From: Methanocaldococcus bathoardescens
GTDB taxonomy: Archaea; AGJL01; Methanococci; Methanococcales; Methanocaldococcaceae
Length of the DNA: 64,000 nt
Assembly (NCBI RefSeq): GCF_000739065.1
Contig: NZ_CP009149.1
Coordinates: 1 to 64,000 of the forward strand
Reading direction: 5' to 3'
The notes under the pieces were generated by a model. The model was not told the origin of the DNA. It saw only the letters and a program-made list of their open reading frames with translations, and searched no databases. The number at the start of each line of letters is the position of its first letter. Within the stretch, counting starts at the first letter, position 1. Of the stretch, positions 60,633-64,000 are shown in pieces. The translations under genes and the position numbers were made by a program.

Positions 60633-61574
60633 ATAATTAAAAAGCTAATTGAGGCATTAAGACAGACACAAGATGAAGATTTTAAAATATTAAAAATTAT
60701 AGAATTGTCAATGAGATATCATGAGTGGGTGCCATTAGATGAGATTGTTAGAAAGGCAAAGATGCCTGAAAAAGATGTACTTTACAGATTAAAGAGACTA
60801 AACAAATTTGGATTTGTTGTGAGAAGCACTTATGGTTATGCTGTCTCAATGGGGGGCTATGATGCTTTAGCTGTAAATGCATTTGTTAAAAAAGGAATAT
60901 TAAAAGCTATAGGCAATAAATTAGGTGTTGGTAAGGAAGGGGATGTATATACAGTATTGTTGGATGATGGAAGAGAAGCAGTGTTAAAATTCCATAAACA
61001 TGGAAGAACTTGCTTTACAAGAGGAAAGAGGTATAGAGGATATTTAGCTGATAAACATCATATAAGTTGGCTCTATGTCTCAAGATTAACAGCTGAGAGA
61101 GAGTTTGAGATTCTAAATGAACTTTTCCCAATAGTTAAAGTTCCTGAGCCAATAGAATGGAATAGACATGCTATAATTATGGGAAAAGTTGTTGGAGAAG
61201 AATTAAAGAGATTAGATTTATCAGAATTTATGAGTAAAAAAGAAATTAAAGACTTATTCTGGAAAATTATTGAAGAGGTTAAAAAAGCTTATGAAATTGG
61301 CTATATACATGGAGATTTAAGTGAATTTAACATTTTATTAGATGAGAATGGGGATTTTGTTATTATTGACTGGCCTCAGGCAGTTCCTAAATATCATCCA
61401 GATGCTGAATTCTACTTAAAGAGGGACATTTGGAACGTAATAAGGTATTTCAAAAAGTATAAGATTGATAAGGAGGATGAGAAGATTGATGTTGATAAAA
61501 TCTTTGAGTACATAACTGGAAAAGAGCCAATTCATAAATTTAAAGAGACAGGGCTTGCAGAAGGCCAAGATTAG
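60633..61574 (+). CDS. rio2: RIO2-type protein kinase
   Basis: An atypical kinase/ATPase of small-ribosomal-subunit maturation. The N-terminal winged helix (ILKIIELSMRYHEWVPLDEI; RLKRLNKFGFVV) needs residues upstream of TTG 60705, so the start is set at the ATA 6 nt after GGAGGGG, reading (M)IKKLIEALRQ. Kinase motifs: GVGKEGDVY (loop), AVLKFHKHGRT (Lys), YIHGDLSEFNILLD (catalytic Asp) and VIIDWPQAV (metal Asp). A full winged helix plus kinase domain is the RIO2 layout. ATG-to-ATA change of the start is the simplest reading. Confidence 0.9.
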   Translation: MIKKLIEALRQTQDEDFKILKIIELSMRYHEWVPLDEIVRKAKMPEKDVLYRLKRLNKFGFVVRSTYGYAVSMGGYDALAVNAFVKKGILKAIGNKLGVGKEGDVYTVLLDDGREAVLKFHKHGRTCFTRGKRYRGYLADKHHISWLYVSRLTAEREFEILNELFPIVKVPEPIEWNRHAIIMGKVVGEELKRLDLSEFMSKKEIKDLFWKIIEEVKKAYEIGYIHGDLSEFNILLDENGDFVIIDWPQAVPKYHPDAEFYLKRDIWNVIRYFKKYKIDKEDEKIDVDKIFEYITGKEPIHKFKETGLAEGQD

Positions 61575-61651
61575 TCAATAGAGGGACTATAAAAAACTAA
61601 AAAATTTAAATAACAAAAACAAAAATATATGAATTTTATGAGGGTGATTTT

Positions 61652-62077
61652 ATGGCCATCACCTATGCTAAATTATATGAGTTGATATATAAAAATGTTA
61701 AGGATGAAAAGAAGGCAGAAGAGTTATACAAAATTGTTGAAGAATTTATAAAAGAAAATGAACAAAGAATTGAAGATAAATTTAAGAACGAAAAAGTTAT
61801 TATTAAAAATGAATTAAAAGATGAGTTAAAAAATGAGTTAGCTACAAAAGAGGATATCTTATTAACTAAAACAGAACTTAAAAATGAAATTGACTTAGTT
61901 AGAGAAGAAATAAAAGCAATGGAGGAGAGGATTTTAAGGTATGTTGATAATAAAATCTATGAAGTTAGAAACGATATTACTCAAATAAAAATATTGGTAA
62001 TAATTACCTTACTTGCTGTAGTTATTTTAAATCCTTATGCTTATGAAATTGTAAAAACTTTAATTGGATTAAAATAA
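61652..62077 (+). CDS. Coiled-coil protein with C-terminal membrane anchor
   Basis: A 141-aa protein. Residues ~20-110 are charged and heptad-like (IKNELKDELKNELATKED, KTELKNEIDLVREEIKAMEE), forming a coiled coil, followed by a single transmembrane helix (ILVIITLLAVVILNPYAYEIV) at 113-133. The pattern resembles DUF1640/CCDC90-like proteins. GGTGAT precedes the ATG. Function unknown; the next genes on the strand also encode membrane-associated proteins. Confidence 0.75.
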   Translation: MAITYAKLYELIYKNVKDEKKAEELYKIVEEFIKENEQRIEDKFKNEKVIIKNELKDELKNELATKEDILLTKTELKNEIDLVREEIKAMEERILRYVDNKIYEVRNDITQIKILVIITLLAVVILNPYAYEIVKTLIGLK

Positions 62078-62095
62078 CTTTTTAAGTGAAATTTT

Positions 62096-63037
62096 ATGGC
62101 TTTTGATGAAATTTGTGATGAAATTATATTGGATTATGAGGATGCCAAAGATTTTGCTTATATCTTAAAATTAATTTATTTGAATGAATTTGAGAAAATT
62201 AAAAATTTAAATTTAGATAAATTTGGTATTATTGAGAAAGATGATTTATTATTCTATGGGAAAAACTATCCTCTATTTAAAAGTTTATTATTTTTTAATG
62301 AAATTCCTGTATTTAGGGAAGAGAAGGAAAGTATTTTATTTTTAAAGAGTATTGGGTTATCTCCAAGAAATACTTTAAACTCATTAACTTATAAAGAAAA
62401 AGTAAAGTTGGGAAACGAATTTCTAAAAAGATGTATAGGCCTTGTTCCTAAGGAATATATCAGCTATATTCCTCAGCTAATTTTTGGAAGAGAATATTAT
62501 TTTAAAGGGGTTTGTTTAAAAGAGTATGTTTCTGCTTTAAATGGACTTTATAAGATTGGTAAGAAAAATAAGGTTAAAAAACTAATAATCAGTATGGAAC
62601 TACCTGATGAGAAGGATGTTAAAAAGTATAAGAAAAAATTAGCAAAGAAAATAGACTTATTTAAGAAAAAATTAAATAGCTATGAAATAAATTACCTTAA
62701 CTTAAAGTTTAATAACAAAAACTTTAAATGTCAATATATCTATGTTAGACAATCAATATGGAATAAAGTCCTTGGTTTGTTTGGGGAAGAAATTGAACTA
62801 AAATATTATCCAACTTTGGTTAATGTTGCCCATTCCCATGAAAAAGTTGATTTCTTAAAGTCATTGTTTATATTTGTTGATAGGGGAGACATTTCTGTTT
62901 ATGCAAAAGTTCCTAAGCTTGTTTATTTAAAAGATGGATTAACATTGAATCATTTGAATCTAAGGGGGAAGTATATATATTTCGGTAATTGGGAAAAAGA
63001 GAGATTTTGGAAAATTATTAAAAAGGGAGCATTATGA
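62096..63037 (+). CDS. Uncharacterised protein
   Basis: A 313-aa soluble-looking protein, Lys- and Leu-rich, not recognised. It has a hydrophobic strand set (KKLIISMELPD), a coiled stretch KKYKKKLAKKIDLFKKKL near residue 180, and a C-terminal PTLVNVAHSHEKVDFLKSLF motif with paired His. No signal peptide or membrane helix. It overlaps the next gene by 4 nt (ATGA), implying coupled translation with an exported, anchored protein. Confidence 0.7.
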   Translation: MAFDEICDEIILDYEDAKDFAYILKLIYLNEFEKIKNLNLDKFGIIEKDDLLFYGKNYPLFKSLLFFNEIPVFREEKESILFLKSIGLSPRNTLNSLTYKEKVKLGNEFLKRCIGLVPKEYISYIPQLIFGREYYFKGVCLKEYVSALNGLYKIGKKNKVKKLIISMELPDEKDVKKYKKKLAKKIDLFKKKLNSYEINYLNLKFNNKNFKCQYIYVRQSIWNKVLGLFGEEIELKYYPTLVNVAHSHEKVDFLKSLFIFVDRGDISVYAKVPKLVYLKDGLTLNHLNLRGKYIYFGNWEKERFWKIIKKGAL

Positions 63038-63507
63038 GAAAATATTTAATACTAACAATGCTCCTCTTACTTTTAAATAGCAGTTTTGGTTATTATTTTG
63101 AGTATATTAAGATAACCGAGAGTAATCCTACTAAAACAATAACATTTAAAATTAATAAGGTTGAAAATTATACTTACAAACTTAGTTTTGTTCATTATGG
63201 AACTATAAAAGAAAATATGCAAGTAAATATTTATTTAAATGGAAATTTAGTTTATGTAATTGATGATTCTAATGATGCATCCCCTGCATATAAGAAAAAC
63301 GTCTCTATAGATATAACAGATTATTTAAAAGATGGAGAGAATGTTTTAAAAGTTGATGGTGTAAATTTAATTGGAAATGGAAATTACCACCCATATTATG
63401 TTTTAAAAGATGTTTATATAAACGAACCAACTAAAACTCCAATAGATTTTAAATTAATGATTTATACTTTATTGATTATTGGTTTTTTAATATATAGGAA
63501 ATGTTAA
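63034..63507 (+). CDS. Exported beta-rich protein with C-terminal anchor
   Basis: A 157-aa protein with an N-terminal signal peptide (MRKYLILTMLLLLLNSSFG), a beta-sandwich-like middle (VNIYLNGNLVYVIDD; ITDYLKDGENVLKVDG, resembling carbohydrate-binding jelly-roll domains) and a C-terminal helix (LMIYTLLIIGFLIYRKC). Likely anchored on the outer face of the membrane. Start overlaps the preceding gene (ATGA). Function unknown. Confidence 0.75.
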   Translation: MRKYLILTMLLLLLNSSFGYYFEYIKITESNPTKTITFKINKVENYTYKLSFVHYGTIKENMQVNIYLNGNLVYVIDDSNDASPAYKKNVSIDITDYLKDGENVLKVDGVNLIGNGNYHPYYVLKDVYINEPTKTPIDFKLMIYTLLIIGFLIYRKC

Positions 63508-63609
63508 AAAAATGATATTCTTCTAATCATGAATTTTAAAAAGCTATGTTTGTAGGTCGTAATAAACTGAAAAGTCATCTATTCTTAACAATGATTAAAT
63601 GGTGAAACT

Positions 63610-64000
63610 ATGAATAAAATTTCGATATTAAGAAGTGTTGATAAATATATTGGAAATTTAATAATATCATTTTTATCTATTTTTAAAACCAAGACACATA
63701 AAAATTTAATAAATAAAAAGCCAAAGAATGTTTTAATTATTAGATTATGGACTTTAGGGGAGAGTTTATTAACTCTTCCAATGATAAAAAGATTAAAAGA
63801 AAATGGACATAATATTTCTGTTTTAGTAACAAAGAGAAGTAAAGGAGTTTTTGAAAATGTTGACTTTGTTGATGAAATTATTGATTTTGAAAATTTTTGG
63901 GAAGTTTTAAAAAAATTTAAAAAATACGATGTTGTTATTGATACAGAGCCGTATCTTAATATATCTGCTATATTGGGCTGGTTTTTAGGTAGAAATGTTA
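63610..64000 (+). CDS. GT9-like glycosyltransferase, 5' part (runs off the window)
   Basis: The frame opens at ATG 63610 after GGTGA and remains open to the window edge (130 codons seen). KNVLIIRLWTLGESLLTLPM near residue 40 is the N-terminal signature of ADP-heptose:LPS heptosyltransferase-like GT9 enzymes, followed by the second strand ISVLVTKRSKGVFEN and KYDVVIDTEPYLNISA. In an archaeon the product would add a sugar to a lipid or surface glycan. Confidence 0.85.
   Translation, partial: MNKISILRSVDKYIGNLIISFLSIFKTKTHKNLINKKPKNVLIIRLWTLGESLLTLPMIKRLKENGHNISVLVTKRSKGVFENVDFVDEIIDFENFWEVLKKFKKYDVVIDTEPYLNISAILGWFLGRNV

Overview
The window is chromosomal DNA from a hyperthermophilic methanogen of the genus Methanocaldococcus, M. 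jannaschii or a close relative. It is AT-rich, most genes have a GGTGAT-type ribosome binding site 3-7 nt before an ATG, TTG or GTG, and the gene content is typical of the genus: acetyl-CoA decarbonylase/synthase (ACDS), the methanogen-type seryl-tRNA synthetase, GTP cyclohydrolase III, an ADP-dependent sugar kinase, Rio2, TiaS, and a YcaO protein of the kind that thioamidates methyl-CoM reductase. These assignments rest on reading the sequence and on recalled families; no searches were run.

Layout. 1-8500: two acetyl-CoA synthase beta-type genes flanking the ACDS alpha, epsilon and polyferredoxin genes, followed by an Lrp-type regulator and a V4R protein. 8588-16304: Cbf5, a P-loop ATPase, a small ferredoxin, GTP cyclohydrolase III, a Dus-like flavoprotein, and a tetrapyrrole operon (hemA, precorrin-2 dehydrogenase) with a B12-binding radical SAM gene. 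16340-17043: an IS6-like insertion sequence. 17126-33893: birA, a cupin, guaB, a CheF-like gene, phosphoglycerate mutase, a TnpB element beside a GC-rich structured RNA, then a starch/glycogen and sugar-phosphate block (GH57 amylase, GH15 glucoamylase, GT4, glycogen synthase, phosphoglucose isomerase, ADP-dependent kinase, rpiA). 34226-44943: tiaS, ycaO, nifB, a nickel/cobalt permease and the cbiMNQO importer, mevalonate kinase, a nucleotidyltransferase, and a helical-repeat/PIN-like protein. 45002-56320: an accessory stretch with two almost identical IS982-type copies, aroE, an Fe-S flavoprotein, and surface-glycan genes (two polytopic glycosyltransferase-like proteins, a GT2, a flippase-like protein, a TctA-like protein). 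56413-64000: serS, a second ATPase, trpE, rio2, small uncharacterised membrane or exported proteins, and a truncated GT9 gene at the right edge.

How the genes work together. ACDS makes acetyl-CoA from the methyl branch and CO and is probably regulated by the adjacent Lrp-type protein, since matching 15-bp palindromes lie upstream of both divisions. The carbohydrate block stores and remobilises glycogen and feeds it into the modified Embden-Meyerhof and pentose pathways. CbiMNQO and the NicO-type permease bring in the metals needed for corrinoid, F430 and the Ni enzymes, which connects to the hemA/precorrin-2 dehydrogenase operon.

Most notable signals: (1) at three loci (guaB 3' end, cbiO 3' end, ATPase 5' end) a GC-rich hairpin element separates the intact gene end from a second, mostly synonymously diverged copy of that same end; (2) a ~116-nt GC-rich RNA with its own TATA box next to tnpB, sharing a hairpin module with the far end of the tnpB element; (3) two tracts of 343 and 234 bp with complete identity between the paralogous acetyl-CoA synthase genes; (4) two IS982 copies carrying the same frameshift but different target duplications, one of which rewrites the C-terminus of AroE; (5) four MITE-like elements placed exactly at gene ends; (6) a Rio2 gene with no standard start codon.
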